The notes: generated by a model not told the origin, from the letters alone. Positions 36,825-47,814 are shown, numbered from the stretch's first letter. The stretch is DNA of 64,000 nucleotides from Brachynemurus nebulosus (GCA_035578155.1 JAPWDM010000104.1:1-64000), one strand, 5' to 3'. Made by a program: numbers and translations.

Positions 36825-37393
36825 CTATAAATACATATAAGGACGGATGACATTGTAGAATTTTTGATTAAAATGATTATGGAACGATTCACACGCATTT
36901 GTAGATCTGTGACCATTTGCAGCCATAGAAGCCCAAATATATGGTGGAAAATCTGCTTCTTCATCTACATATGTTTCTACCAAGTAATCTAAGTAAAAAA
37001 CAATTCTCTCATCAACGGGTTTTATTTGCATCAATTCCATAGTTAAAAAATTTCTAACTTCTTCTGGATTTAAAAACAACTCCAAAAGTAAATCGTAGCC
37101 ATTTCCCAATGTCTGAGTCTGAGTCAAGATTGGCTAAGGTGAAAGCGACAACCAATTATATTAGATTCAGCAAACACTTCATCAATGGCCTTTTGAATCG
37201 CCTTCTCAAAATCTAATACTACATTTTGAAGATTCCAAACTGAATTATTTTCAGCACATATATAAACAGTTTCTGTAAATTTCCGCTGCTTTATTCCGCA
37301 GTAACTTTTTATGGCAACCTTTAAAGTTGCGGAAAAGTATATGAATTTAAACTTCAATGCAGATGTTGCAAATGAAACAGTCAGTTTGTACAA
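36825..37393 (-). pseudogene. MULE transposase remnant
   Basis: From 37393 downward: NSVWNLQNVVLDFEKAIQKA, then EVFAESNIIGCRFHLSQS, the MULE catalytic-domain block with DFE..A and the C-x-F-H-L-x-Q motif. In a second frame (37127-36825) come PPYIWASMAANGHRSTNACE and SFHNHFNQKFY, the conserved (T/S)TNxxESFHxxF end. The break near 37124-37130 and missing N-terminal parts make it inactive. It lies inside the right arm of the MULE. Confidence 0.8.
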
Positions 37394-37849
37394 TTATTTA
37401 AACAGATTAAATTTAATGGACTAAAAGCAACTATTTTGCCGTAAAATGATATTAAAATATTTATTACTTTAAAATTAAAGTTGGTGCGCATTTCTCTTGT
37501 ATGTATTATGGATCAAAACAAATAAAAAATTAAGATTGATACGTCATAATAATTTCGACGGCAAAAACTAGGACATTTTAAATAAAAGTTTGAAATATTT
37601 GTGGTAAATTTTAAAAAAATATCTTATGGTAATATCCACGACTCAGAGTGATAGCAGTGATGGTTATATTATTTATAATAATTATATCATAACAAGAGAA
37701 ACGAAGTGGGATTAATTTTCCCATCTTTTTACTTATGTAAATCGAGTGCAGTTGCCCTTTCTCACTACGGGGTATGTTCTGAAGGCGAGTGCAGTTGTCC
37801 ATAGTAATTAACATTATTTTACTTGGCCGAGTGCAGTTGTCCTACACCC

Positions 37850-38165
37850 TTTTTAAAAATGATAGTAAAAGTGTACCCTCTTTTTCGAATTGTAGAAAAA
37901 AACGAATTTAAAAAATTTGTTTCAATGTTAAATCCAAATTATTGTCTTCCAAGTAGGCACGTAATCTGAAATATTTTATTACCACAAATATATAACAGCG
38001 AAAGAGAAAAATTTCAAATAATTTAAGAGAGGTTGAATTTGTTGCATTAATAACGAACTGATGGACTTCTTTAACAAATGAATCATTTCAAGCAGTAACA
38101 ATACATTATATAATAAAATCTCAAAGAATTCTAAACTCACATCTAATCGGATGTGGTAAATTATA
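37850..38165 (+). pseudogene. ZBED-type hAT transposase, segment 2
   Basis: The frame continues FLKMIVKVYPLFRIVE...FKKFVSMLNPNYCLPSRH, then (shifted) ALITN*WTSLTNESFQAVTI and HY. In ZBED proteins this is the ...FIV.D..PF.VVE..GF...L..L.P.Y.LPSR block followed by the RNase-H-fold start (TTDGWTS..N.S). The first catalytic region is disrupted by a TGA. The match stops near 38165. Confidence 0.8.
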
Positions 38166-38530
38166 TGGAAAAATACAGCCGAAAATTTATTACTTATTAT
38201 TAAACGAGAGGTTTATATTTTTTCGAATAAATTTATGTTTATATATAACGAAAATTTATTGCCTAGCAATTTAACGAGAAGAACTGTCAACTAACAAAAA
38301 CGCGACAGCGAAGCTGAAGTTTTTGGATTGATAGTTCTTCGAGTTAAATTGCTTTTAGGCAAGAAATTTGAGTTGTAGAGTTGTAAAATGTTTATTACCA
38401 TTTTTTGCGCTGTAAAAATCTGTCCTAAATTTTTTTGCATGGTAAAAGTGAAAAAACTACAATATTCTTATGGAACTTGATACACATGAGTTGAATTGTT
38501 ACTTGAAATAAGAAAAATTGTGGGGGAATC
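38166..38530. mobile_element. Small hairpin insertion in ZBED gene
   Basis: About 0.36 kb that does not fit the hAT protein. It contains an inverted repeat, TTGCCTAGCAATTTAACGAG at about 38260 pairing with TTAAATTGCTTTTAGGCAA near 38345-38363, around ACAGCGAAGC. Probably a MITE; ends not defined. Confidence 0.4.
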
Positions 38531-38637
38531 TGGCTTAGAAAATAAAGTTGTTAGCGTAGTTAGCGACAATGTTGCAACTATAAAATTAGCATTACGGTTA
38601 TGCAACTTTAAACACGTAGGTTGTTTCACACATGATT
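38531..38637 (+). pseudogene. ZBED-type hAT transposase, segment 3
   Basis: Reads LENKVVSVVSDNVATIKLAL, then FKHVGCFTHD. This is the hAT block with the second catalytic Asp (V.VVSDNA.N...A) and the C-(F/A)-A-H-x-L region. The frame breaks at 38637, within the repeat ACACATGATT, and resumes with THDLNL at 56312. Confidence 0.82.
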
Positions 38638-38759
38638 AAGGCGGCCACCTTTTTACTAGTCAGTGCAGGACAATACAACAATCTTGGACCTTATTTTTAT
38701 TCTCGTGATATTTTGAAAAATTCCTAAAAATTTCTTTTTAAAAATTCAATTGATAATGT

Positions 38760-39338
38760 CGAAACTCAATAACGTATGATCACTGACGTTATATCGCCAA
38801 ACTGCTGAACAAGCATTATCAACACATAAAAGCCGCCGCCGATCCAAATGAAATCGGACTCCAATTTCACAATTCGATTCGCGCTGCATTAGCTACGGAT
38901 GTACAATTGATATTTAATACTATTTTCTTTATTTTATGTATTTTGTTAATTTAATCAAAATTAATAAATTTAACTAGTCAAATTAAAACTAATATATTTT
39001 TCTTATCATAATTAAATAACATCATTGTAAAACATTTAAAACCATCAGTGAATAAAATACTTAGTTTTGAAATTAAAGCAATCTTATTATTTATTAAACA
39101 CTACACCGTCAATAAGTTAGCAGCGAAGTCCTCAACATCAACAGGATCAAGGAATTTAGTTTCCCATCGCGCCAACCAGAAGTAATAATCCTAGTTCGGC
39201 ACGATTATCAACTGACGGAGCCCAGTATAAAGGTTGCTCTGGTGACAACAGCAAACCCTGTCAATTTTCAACCATTAATGTTCGGCGAACTTACGTAAAA
39301 TTATCAACGTCTAATCCAAGTGGTCGTGACAATAAAAA
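38760..39338 (+). repeat. Probable 5' LTR of the errantivirus-like gypsy (start uncertain)
   Basis: TATAAAG at 39226-39232 and AATAAA at 39331-39336 lie just before TGGTGACAGCGGTGGGAT, which has the look of a primer-binding site immediately after an LTR. I found no matching 3' copy in the window, so the LTR and its left boundary remain inferred. Confidence 0.4.
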
Positions 39339-39363
39339 ATGGTGACAGCGGTGGGATTTTGGA

Positions 39364-39740
39364 CATTGACTATTTAGTACTACGAGTGAAGAGCAAAAGT
39401 TTCCTTCAGTAGTTGGTGTATTCAGTGGGCACAAGAAGAAAAAGAACACTGACTATTTAGTACTACGGATGAAGAGCCTGGTTCCCTTCAGTAGACGGTG
39501 TAGTCATGAACTTTAAAAACAGTGACTATTTAGTACTACGGGTGAAGAGCAAACTTCCCTTCAGTAGTCGGTGTAATCAATAAGCACAAGGATAAAGGAC
39601 AGTGACTATTTAGTGCTACGGGTGAAGAGCATAGTTCCCTTCAGTAGACAGTGTAGTCAGTGATCTTTAAAACAGTGACTATTTAGTGCCACGGGTGAAA
39701 TACCTACAGTGTTATCTTCAGTGGTCGGCGTAGTCATTGG
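39364..39740 (+). repeat. Leader tandem repeat, alternating A-B-A-B units
   Basis: Five copies of GACTATTTAGT(A/G)(C/T)(T/C)ACG(G/A)(G/A)TGAA...TTC(C/A)(C/G)TTCAGTAG start at 39368, 39451, 39524, 39604 and 39677. Spacings alternate 83/73/80/73 because two linker types alternate (GCACAAG...AAAG and ACTTTAAAA-like). The array lies between the putative primer-binding site and Gag, the position occupied by the Su(Hw) insulator array in Drosophila gypsy. Confidence 0.85.
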
Positions 39741-39746
39741 ACGTGC

Positions 39747-40570
39747 TTGGAGTGCCTTATAAATTTGAAGGAATCCACATCTACCCTTTTGGAAGCCGTT
39801 CCGCTCACAACAAAACTACCATTTATTCGACTTCTATCCTATATGAAAAATATTTTCGCTAAAAAATTAGTTCATCAGCTAGCCTTTAATATTTCAATAA
39901 TACCAAACGAAAATAATTCAATTAATATGGAAGGTGCAATTGATGATAATCAAATTATCGCTGGTGGTAACATAAATTTACCCATCGTAACAAACGATGA
40001 TACAGATGGAGGCGATTCCATCACAAGTAGCGAAATTCGAAATATACCATTCTTATCACAAATGATCACACCGTTCAATGGAGATGTTAAAAAATTAAAC
40101 AATTTCTTACAAAATGCAAATAACGCGATAGGTTTAGCAAGTCGAGCACAAAAAATTTCGTTAGAAATGTTCATATTTTCAAAAATTTCATTGGAAGTAA
40201 AAGCTAAAATAAATATGCGAGACATTAGAACGTATGCAGAATTAAGAGAAAAATTAATAGCAATTTATTCCCCAGTTGAAAGTTATGATTATTTAATGGA
40301 GCAATTAGAAACCATAAAACAAAAACCTAATGAAAGTGTTAGAGAATTTTATGTTAGGCTAGACAAAATAATGAGTAAATGTTTAATGGCAACAGAAAAG
40401 GAGGCTGAATCTCACACACTCGAAAGTGAGTAACGTGTCATCCAACGAATTGCATTAAGACGTTCTACCCACCATACTATCCCAGAACTTTCACAAATAT
40501 TACGTCATAGATCATTTACAAACCTTAATGCCACGTATTCTTTAGCTTGCGAAGAGGAAGCATATCAAAA
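39747..40570 (+). pseudogene. Errantivirus-like Gag
   Basis: The frame has an insect errantivirus Gag-like region: a helical capsid-type segment with the order LNNFLQNANNAIGLA, TYAELREKLIAIYSP and VREFYVRLDKIM. A TAA at 40432 is followed in frame by RVIQRIALRRSTHHTIPELS and a further helical stretch ending near 40570. The sequence then passes abruptly to BEL/Pao coding sequence at a repeated CCCTAATTCT. The first codon at 39747 is not an ATG; internal ATGs lie further in. Errantiviruses are insect retroelements, some infectious; this copy is defective. Confidence 0.65.
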
Positions 40571-40584
40571 CCCTAATTCTTAAG

Positions 40585-43500
40585 GACCCTAATTCTCCTC
40601 CTACCCTCGACCAATTTCTAACATTCTTAGAAAGGCGAGCTTCCGTTCTTGAATATGTAGATACAACTAAGGCCACAAAAAGCGCCAAAGTGTCGCATGT
40701 TACAATTAGCAAAAATTCACATTCTACCGGACATGCACCGCCATTTCGATGCAACTATTGGAATCAGAATACACACAAAATTTACGCATGTTCCAAGTTC
40801 AAAACGTTAAATTACGCTGACAAAATGTCATTCGTTGACCGTAATAAATTATGTATCAACTGCCTATCTACGGGCCATATACTCCCAGCATGTAAATCTA
40901 CATGTTGCAGACAGTGTAACAAAAAACACCATACACTTGTACATCCAGAATTTGCGAAAAGCTCTTCTTTTCCAAATTCAACCGGCAACAAAACGTTGTC
41001 CGTACAAGCTTCCGTTCATTCAGTTTCCCCAAAAGCGGACGAACTAGTGAACGTACCGCCAATTGTGTTGCAAACACAATCTGACTCTCACGTACTACTC
41101 GCAACTGTAGTAGTAAACTTAAAAGCTTCCTCGGGGAAGTGCATACAGGCAAAAGCCATACTCGATTCTGCAAGTCAAATAAGTTTTATCACAAAACAGC
41201 TTGCAGATAAACTCGGATTAATCGCACTCTCGAAAATAACCGAAGTTGTTGGCATTTCCGATCTACGCACTACGACTAACAAACTAGTCAACGTCGCTAT
41301 ACATAAAAAACATTGCAAACAACAAGTTAAATGTGTAGTCATTGACAAAATTACGACAAAACTTCCAAACGTCTACATTCCGTTCAACTCGCTGAACGTA
41401 CCTCACGACATTGAATAAGCAGATCCTAAATTCAACATCCCGTCTAATATCGATTTACTTTTATCAACCGACATATTTTACTCATGTTTACTAGACGGTC
41501 ATATCGCACTCGGTAAAAACATGCCACACTTATAAAATACTAAATTCGGTTATATCATAGCTGGTCGCATTCGTAATGTGAAGAAAAGAAATTCACAACG
41601 CATTTCGATGCTTAACGTCGTTGACAACTCTGATCTAAACGATCTGATTACCCGCTTTTGGAAGCTTGAAGATGTTTCAAGTCATTCTCCAAAACTTACT
41701 GATCCATTGTCGGAATCATTATTTCTAAATTCGATAACGAAAATCAGCAGTTACTTTCAACTCGATTTACTTTTCAAATCAGATCATATTAACGAACTAG
41801 GTAGTTCTTCTGACAACGCGTACAAACGGTTCTTTACTTTGGAACGACGCTTACACAGCGATCCAAACTTGTTTCACGAATCTAAAAAGTTTATCGACGA
41901 ATATTTACACTTGGGTCATGCTGTAAAACTTAACAAATCAATTTCAGAGTTGAAAACTCAACCAAACACTTACTACTCACCACATCAGGCTGTTATCCGC
42001 GAAAGCAGCTCATCCACTCGCTTACGAGTAGTTTTCGATTGTTCCATGAAAACAACTTCTGGTCAGTCACTTAATGACATACTTCTCGCTACACCTCCTC
42101 CTCAAACAGACATTTTTGATATTTTAATCCGCTTCAGATGTCTAAAATACGTTTTTACTACCGACATACAAAAGGTGTATCGAAACATTTTTATTTCTGG
42201 AAATCATAGACCATTCCAAAGAATACTCTGGAGAAACGATCCTTCAGATAGAATCGAATGTCTAGAATTGCAGACTATTACTTACGGGACTAGTTGTACA
42301 CCGTATTTAGCTGTTAGAACGTTACAATACTTAGCAGATTCTTTAAAAACTGATTTTCCATTAGCACATAAAGCGCTAACTTCTGACACATATACTGACG
42401 ATATAATTACAGGGGCGGATTCAGTGACTGATCTCATAAAACTTAAAAACCAAATCATCCATGTACTAAATTCGGGAGGTTTCAAACTTCATAAATGGAG
42501 TTCCAATTCAATGGAACTACTAAATCAAATTCCTTCACACTTACGTGAAACTACCCAAAACGAATTGGCTAACAGCATTTTAGTTAAAACTTCGGGAATA
42601 TTTTGGTTTCCGACTACAGATACTTTACAAATTTCAATAGCGCAAACCCCTCCTGAAACAATCACGAAACGAAGTGTAGTTTCGTACGTATCATCCATTT
42701 ACGATCCTTTAGGACTGTTAGGACCTATTGTAACATCCTATAAGATATTCATCCAACAATTGTGGGCAAACAATTTAAACTGAGATGACGTACTACCAGA
42801 CAAACTCACTTCTAAATGGAACAATTTAGAATGTCAACTGCGTACGTTGACTACTATTACTTTTCCCAGGTGGACTCTCTATAACGAGACACCGAAGTAT
42901 TACGAACTACACGGATTTGCTGATTCAAGTGAGAAATGCTACGGTGCCGTAATATACTTACGTACCATTTACGCTAATAATTCGGTGTCTTCCAAATTAT
43001 TATGCTCTAAGTCTAGAGTAGCGCCTTTGAAAAAATGCACACTTCCTAGACTAGAATTGTGCGCCGCTATGCTACTAGCACAACTTACAAATCGGGTAAT
43101 AAAAATACTCCCGTACCGCTTTTCAAAAATTACGCTCTGGTCAGACTCATCAATTGCGCTGCACTGGATTACCGGAAACTTAACTAAGTGAAACAGTTTT
43201 GTTTCTAACCGAGTTTCTAAAATTAGAGAACTCGTCCCGCAATGCACATGGTCTCATGTCGCATCACGAGATAATCCAGCCGATTGTCTCAGCCGTGATA
43301 TAGAACCACAAGCACTTACGCCTAACCATATCTGGTTTTCAGGCCCGCCATAGTTATTGGACTCTAAACTGACGTCCATACCATTCAAATCAAACGATCT
43401 ACTTGATCTTCCTGAACGGCGAAAGAACGTTCAAATCGTTCTCTTACAATCGGTGAATAACAACAATTCATTCGATTTTACCCGCCTTTCGTCACTTTCA

Positions 43501-44061
43501 CGCTTCATACGAGTAACTGCGTATTTACTCCGTTTCAAGCACAACTGCCTTTCTTCTCACGACAGAAGAACAGGAACCCTTTCGGTAGAAGGAACCGAAC
43601 TCGCCCAAATCGAGGCAATACTTAACTCTCGTCCTTTAACGCCCCTCTCTGACAATCCTGACGATTTTGACTTTCTCACGCCAGGACATTTCCTAATCTT
43701 TTCTCCACTGACTTCCATCCCAGACGATACTATTTCTGAACATACTCCTCAAAATTGTTTAAATTTTTGGAAACATTGCAGAAGAATGCAGCAAATCTTC
43801 TGGAAAAGGTGGCAAGTCGAATATCTACATAATCTACAACAAAGATATAAATGGAATGTCACGGCTCAAAATCTCAGAACCAACACAGTTGTTTTGCTTA
43901 TCGACGATAATACTCCTCCCATGTCATGGAAACTGGGACGAGTCATTAATACTCATACTAGTAAGGACGGGAAAGTTCGCTCAGCTGATGTCAAAACATC
44001 AACAGGCACTTACACACACCCAATTACAAAATTGGCTCCGCTTCCTTTGGAAGCTAACTAG
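40585..44061 (+). pseudogene. BEL/Pao Gag-Pol body, one frame with nonsense codons
   Basis: One frame from 40585 to 44061 without any frameshift encodes: end of Gag with three Cys/His knuckles (CNYW...; CINCLSTGHILPACKST; CRQCNKKHHTLVH), protease (AILDSASQISFI), RT (RVVFDCSM; VFTTDIQKVYRNI; YTDDIITG), RNase H (DSSEKCYGAVIY; LPRLELCAAMLL; WSDSSIALHWI; NPADC) and the integrase C-terminal part (LNSRPLTPLS; LTPGHFL; W.+W..EYL..LQQR). In-frame stops: TAA 41416, TAA 41533, TGA 42781, TGA 43189, TAG 43351. The integrase zinc finger and core are deleted in frame near 43590. No LTRs were identified at either end. Confidence 0.85.
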
Positions 44062-44298
44062 AATTTCTTAATTTTGTTCGAAATTCAAAGATTACTTCAC
44101 TCTGTATTTTTTGTGATTATACAATTAAATAAAATTACATTAAATACATTACTCTGTATTTTTTGTGATTATACAATTAAATAAATCTACGAGCTATCGA
44201 AGAAAAATAAATTACTTTGCTAAATTACGAGCTGTAGTTATTTCTACAACACGTTAGTCCTTCACCGCAACAACTATATTCTCGGCCTTACAGCCCGA
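44062..44298 (+). other. Post-BEL junction with 52-bp tandem duplication
   Basis: ACTCTGTATTTTTTGTGATT begins at 44099 (first two bases) and again at 44151, a 52-bp duplication including ATACAATTAAATAAA. This may be the remains of the BEL 3' UTR or LTR before gypsy coding resumes. Confidence 0.5.
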
Positions 44299-45198
44299 AT
44301 TCTACAAATTACATTCACCACATTAATAATCCCTTACTCCATTGACCTATCCTTAAATAATGAATATTCATTTTACGTCAATACACATTGTGATTTATCA
44401 AAAATAAAAACTAATAAAATTAGTGAAATAGCTAAATTAAATACTTCATCAGATCAAAGAATATATCTAATGTTTGTAAAAGAAAAAACACGCGATGAAA
44501 TATCATATGACAATCTTTTTAAATCATTATTTAACTTATTACTTAATATAAATCAGGAAAAGGAAATTAACATTGTAAACATACCACAACAATGAAATAA
44601 AATAAAACAAAATACGTTTCAATCAATGCTACAATATTTAAATACAAATAATATAAAAATTAATTTAATAACCGGTGATTTAATTCATCCAAATAAAGAA
44701 CAAAGAAAAATAATTTTAAAGGAATATCACGATGTTCTGTCGGGTCACCTCGGTGCAAATAAAACTTTTCAGGAAATGAAACGAAAGTATTTCTGGAAAG
44801 GAATGAAACAGGACATAGAAAAATATGTCAATGCTTGCCAAACTTGCCAACGAACAAAACGCGTTCATAATAAAAGCCCAATGGTTATCACTAGTGTGCT
44901 AACGATTTTGGTGATGCTGTCGCAGTGGACATTATAGGTCCGTACCCTGTAACAGTCAATAATAATCGTTACATAATTACAATTCAAGATGAACTGACGC
45001 GATTCGTTCAGGCTTACCCAGTAAGTGAAACTAGCGCTGAAATATGTGCTATTCACATGTTAAAATATTGCACTATCTTCGGTTTCCCTAACACCATATT
45101 AACTGACAGGGGGTCCAATTTCTTAAGCAAACTATTCAAAGAGATTAATAAAATCCTCCAAATCAAACATAAAGTTACCTCACCTTACCACCCTCAAA
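44299..45198 (+). pseudogene. Errantivirus-like Pol: RNase H-integrase linker and integrase
   Basis: Open frames carry the linker typical of errantivirus Pol (YLMFVKEKTRDEISYDNL, then FKSLFNLL), a TGA at 44595, then integrase with the HHCC finger (H...H near GHLGANKTF, C-x2-C in NACQTCQRTK) and, after a frameshift near 44935, the catalytic core with Asp in MDIIGPYP and Asp in ILTDRGSNF. The core is cut right after PYHPQSNGSL: the usual catalytic Glu is missing because the frame is fused to Env. Pol upstream of this (protease, RT) is absent; the BEL body lies in its place. Confidence 0.75.
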
Positions 45199-45717
45199 GT
45201 AACGGTAGTTTAGACGCAATCAGCTATCCAATAAATTGGCTATTTGGTATCCCGGATACTGAAAATGCAAAATTTTATAAAAGTTCTATCACTGATTTAA
45301 TAAATGATCAAAAACAAACTCACGTATTAATGCAATCGCAAATTAGGGTAATTACTGATACCATTAAACATAGGAATCAAACTATTACAAATTTAAATGA
45401 AGTAGAGGAACAATTGAATTCTAACATAAAGATTTTTAACACTTTCATGGCAGATTCTTCTAAAGTATTAATTACTAATAGATTACAAATTTCAGTGTTA
45501 AATCATTTATTATTAATTAAACAAACTAATGATGTAATTCACAAAGAATGAAATAGATATTCTAATTCGTTATCTTTAACAAGGCACGGCATAATTGATT
45601 ATCAAATCCTTCCACCCCAAACATTATTAACAGAATTACAAAACTCAATAAAATTTCAATTACCATTAGAGCCAACTTGGCAAAATTTAAAATCATATTA
45701 TAAAATAATAACACTAA
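45199..45717 (+). pseudogene. Errantivirus-like Env (F-protein type), N-terminal side, fused in frame to integrase
   Basis: The frame that begins in integrase passes without a stop into an Env-like ectodomain with long helical, coiled-coil-like segments characteristic of the gypsy/baculovirus-F envelope family, to a TGA at 45549-45551, and continues as coding-like sequence to the MITE at 45718. The surface-subunit start, signal peptide and cleavage site are not visible; they were lost with the deletion that made the fusion. Not functional. Confidence 0.6.
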
Positions 45718-46430
45718 CGGCCGGTTTTACATTCACATTTAAAGCCGACTTTAACACTAAAGCCAACTTTAAAACTGATTTTATTTTTGGTACTGTTTTA
45801 CAATCAAATTTAAAGCCCCGTTAGTGTAAAAGTTGACTTTAAACTAAAGTAAAAATTATCTCGACTTTTACTGCTTAAAGTTGGCTTTGACATATTTGTT
45901 ATTGCTGATTATTATCATTGAATTTTCTTTATAAGCATAATTTTTCTATAAAATACTCGTACCTTAAATAAATAGAACAAAAATTTTATTTGTTTTCTTA
46001 TTTTCAATAATATTTTTGATTATTTTTACGTCTTGGATTAATATCAAACATTCCTTTTGGGTTAAACTGGCTGAACGATTTCTGGGTTACCCGCGATTTC
46101 TTTTATGATTCATTGTATTTATGATAAATTTCTTTTAAAAAGAAATAATGTAGTTTTCTATTCCAGTCTCACTGGTAGTAGCGAAACGAGTGAAATGCAT
46201 ATTTTTTGAAATTCAGTCATGTTGATATTTTCGTTACTATAGTTATTTTTTTTAAATGTAAGATTGGCTACGATCACTCATAGTTCGTTTTATCCATGCA
46301 ACACTTAAAACTCCTTTAACAAAAGTAAGCAGACCGGATCATTGTAAAACAATGCTAAAGATAAAGTCGACTTTAAATTAAAAGTAGCTTTAGTTAAAGA
46401 TCCTTTAAATTATGAATGTAAAACCGGCCG
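45718..46430. mobile_element. PIF/Harbinger-like MITE in env
   Basis: Perfect 18-bp terminal inverted repeats CGGCCGGTTTTACATTCA (45718-45735 and inverse 46413-46430) flanked by the trinucleotide TAA on both sides (45715-45717 and 46431-46433), the duplication type of PIF/Harbinger. The 713-bp body is non-coding and contains several AAAGTCGACTTTAAA-like internal repeats. Env coding reads through when one TAA and the element are discounted. Confidence 0.85.
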
Positions 46431-47260
46431 TAAAGGCTATGTTAACATCTAATGAACTGGTTATAATTATCAAAACTCCTATTACTACAATTGATAGCTA
46501 TAACATTTTTAAACTTTATTCCTTACCAGTTCCCAGTAAAAATAATCCAGAAATATCATCCGTCATTAAACCAAATTATGACTTCCTAATAATATCCAGA
46601 AGTCGATCACGGTATGCTCTACTAAAAACAATGGACAGTTGTAAAGAATATAAACCGAACGAATATGTATGTACGAAGATTCGGATATCCTACCAACAAA
46701 CCAAGGACAGCTGTGACACAGCCCTATATGAAGTTACAACGAAAACTATCCCAAAAAATTGTAATATTCAAACAATATACGCCACGAACGAAATTTGGCA
46801 GAATATTAAAAATAATCGATGGTTATTCGTCACTTCCCACGATGTATATTGCACCGTGTTATGTAAAAACAAAGAAGATTCCACAACATCCCTAAATGGT
46901 GTGGGTATCCTTCAACTCGATTAAGAATGCAAGTCTTACACGGACACAATCATATTAGAAACGCAGACGCTTCTATCGAATATTTCATTTCACGATTACA
47001 TCCCAAACATCAACATTCAAGAAGATGACTGCTGTGTCAAAACGAAAATCAACCAAACAATCCTTACCAACCTTAAATTAAATCCTATCAAATTATCCCA
47101 CGCTCATACGCCCATAAGCTCAACATCGATTAAATCAATTCGACGAACAACTTCAGCAAGAATTAAATAAACCCTTTTTCATCCAATACGAATCAACCAT
47201 CCTTCAATACACAAAAGGTATCCTTTAACCCTCAGCGTATTATCAGTCCTTTATGGTATT
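46431..47260 (+). pseudogene. Errantivirus-like Env, C-terminal side
   Basis: The frame reopens directly after the MITE and runs to TAA at 46922. Coding-like sequence with the cysteine-rich pattern of the envelope family (including a CC pair near 47028) continues in other frames to about 47260. A hydrophobic segment near 47225-47275 may be the transmembrane anchor. Frameshifts and stops show it is decayed. Confidence 0.55.
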
Positions 47261-47617
47261 TACCGTTTTAAAATCATACAATTACTGTGGAATGGAATCA
47301 AATGTATCGTCAACGCAAGAAGAGGAAATCAAGGAGGAGGAACAACTGTTGTTTCTGAAACAGGAACAATCCTAAGAATCAATTTCAGTCATCTACTTCA
47401 TACAATGAGACTGTCATTCGTCAACCGGACGTATTGTCAGACGAAGATTCTGGTCAAATAGTGATATTTAATCCATAATGACTCAATCCATACCAGTAGT
47501 AAGAATGTGGGGCTTCTGGAGCCACCTTCCCACCTGCCGACTTTTTGAGTGACCTCGGCAGGAGCGAAAACTACCGGGGCGGTTCTAGAAGCCTCCGGTG
47601 GTGGGTGGAGTAATGTG
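47261..47617. other. Unassigned segment between Env and long-IR element
   Basis: It contains CACCTGCCGACTTTTTGAGTG with a partly inverse GCGGTTCTAGAAGCCTCC...GGGTGGAG block (47480-47610) that is locally GC-rich. Possibly the 3' end of the gypsy or a small hairpin; no LTR identity was found. Confidence 0.35.
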
Positions 47618-47639
47618 AACGAAAATTTTTTCTAACCTA

Positions 47640-47800
47640 AGTGAACCCAACGGAACACGATCCAACCTAACAGAACCTAAGGAAATTTGGTCTAACCTAA
47701 GAAAACCTAAGAAAATTTTGTCCAACCTAACCTAACAAAATTTTTTCTAACCTAACCTAACCTAACTAAATTTTTTTAACCTAACCGAACCTAAGAATTC
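47640..47800. repeat. Telomere-like CCTAA-rich terminal block
   Basis: Interspersed (CCTAA)1-4 runs, including CTAACCTAACCTAACCTAAC at about 47747, with CCAACCTAACAGAACCTAAGG matched inversely at the right end near 55450-55490. (TTAGG)n is the common insect telomere repeat; here it is a decayed terminal block of a transposon, not a telomere. Confidence 0.75.
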
Positions 47801-47814
47801 AAAAATTCCCAAAC

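Larger units (their letters stand above)
33903..37849. mobile_element. Mutator-like (MULE) element
   Basis: Termini GGACGCAGGACAACTGCACT and, inverted at the right, GGGTGTAGGACAACTGCACT (about 20 of 23 match). GGACAACTGCACTCG recurs inside both ends (about 33972; about 37785 and 37742 inverted). The flanking 9-mers TTTTTGAAG (left) and TTTTTAAAA (right) both encode Phe-Leu-Lys in the split ZBED frame, as a diverged 9-bp MULE target duplication should. It contains a transposase remnant (36825-37393) and a nested element (34044-36552). Confidence 0.78.

Noticed and set aside
42163..42300. Domesticated or active BEL polymerase
   Set aside because: The RT motifs are intact, but nonsense codons lie on both sides and the integrase core is deleted.
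47747..47766. True telomere or interstitial telomeric sequence
   Set aside because: Only short, interrupted CCTAA runs are present and they are mirrored at the other end of the same element, so they belong to its terminal repeats.
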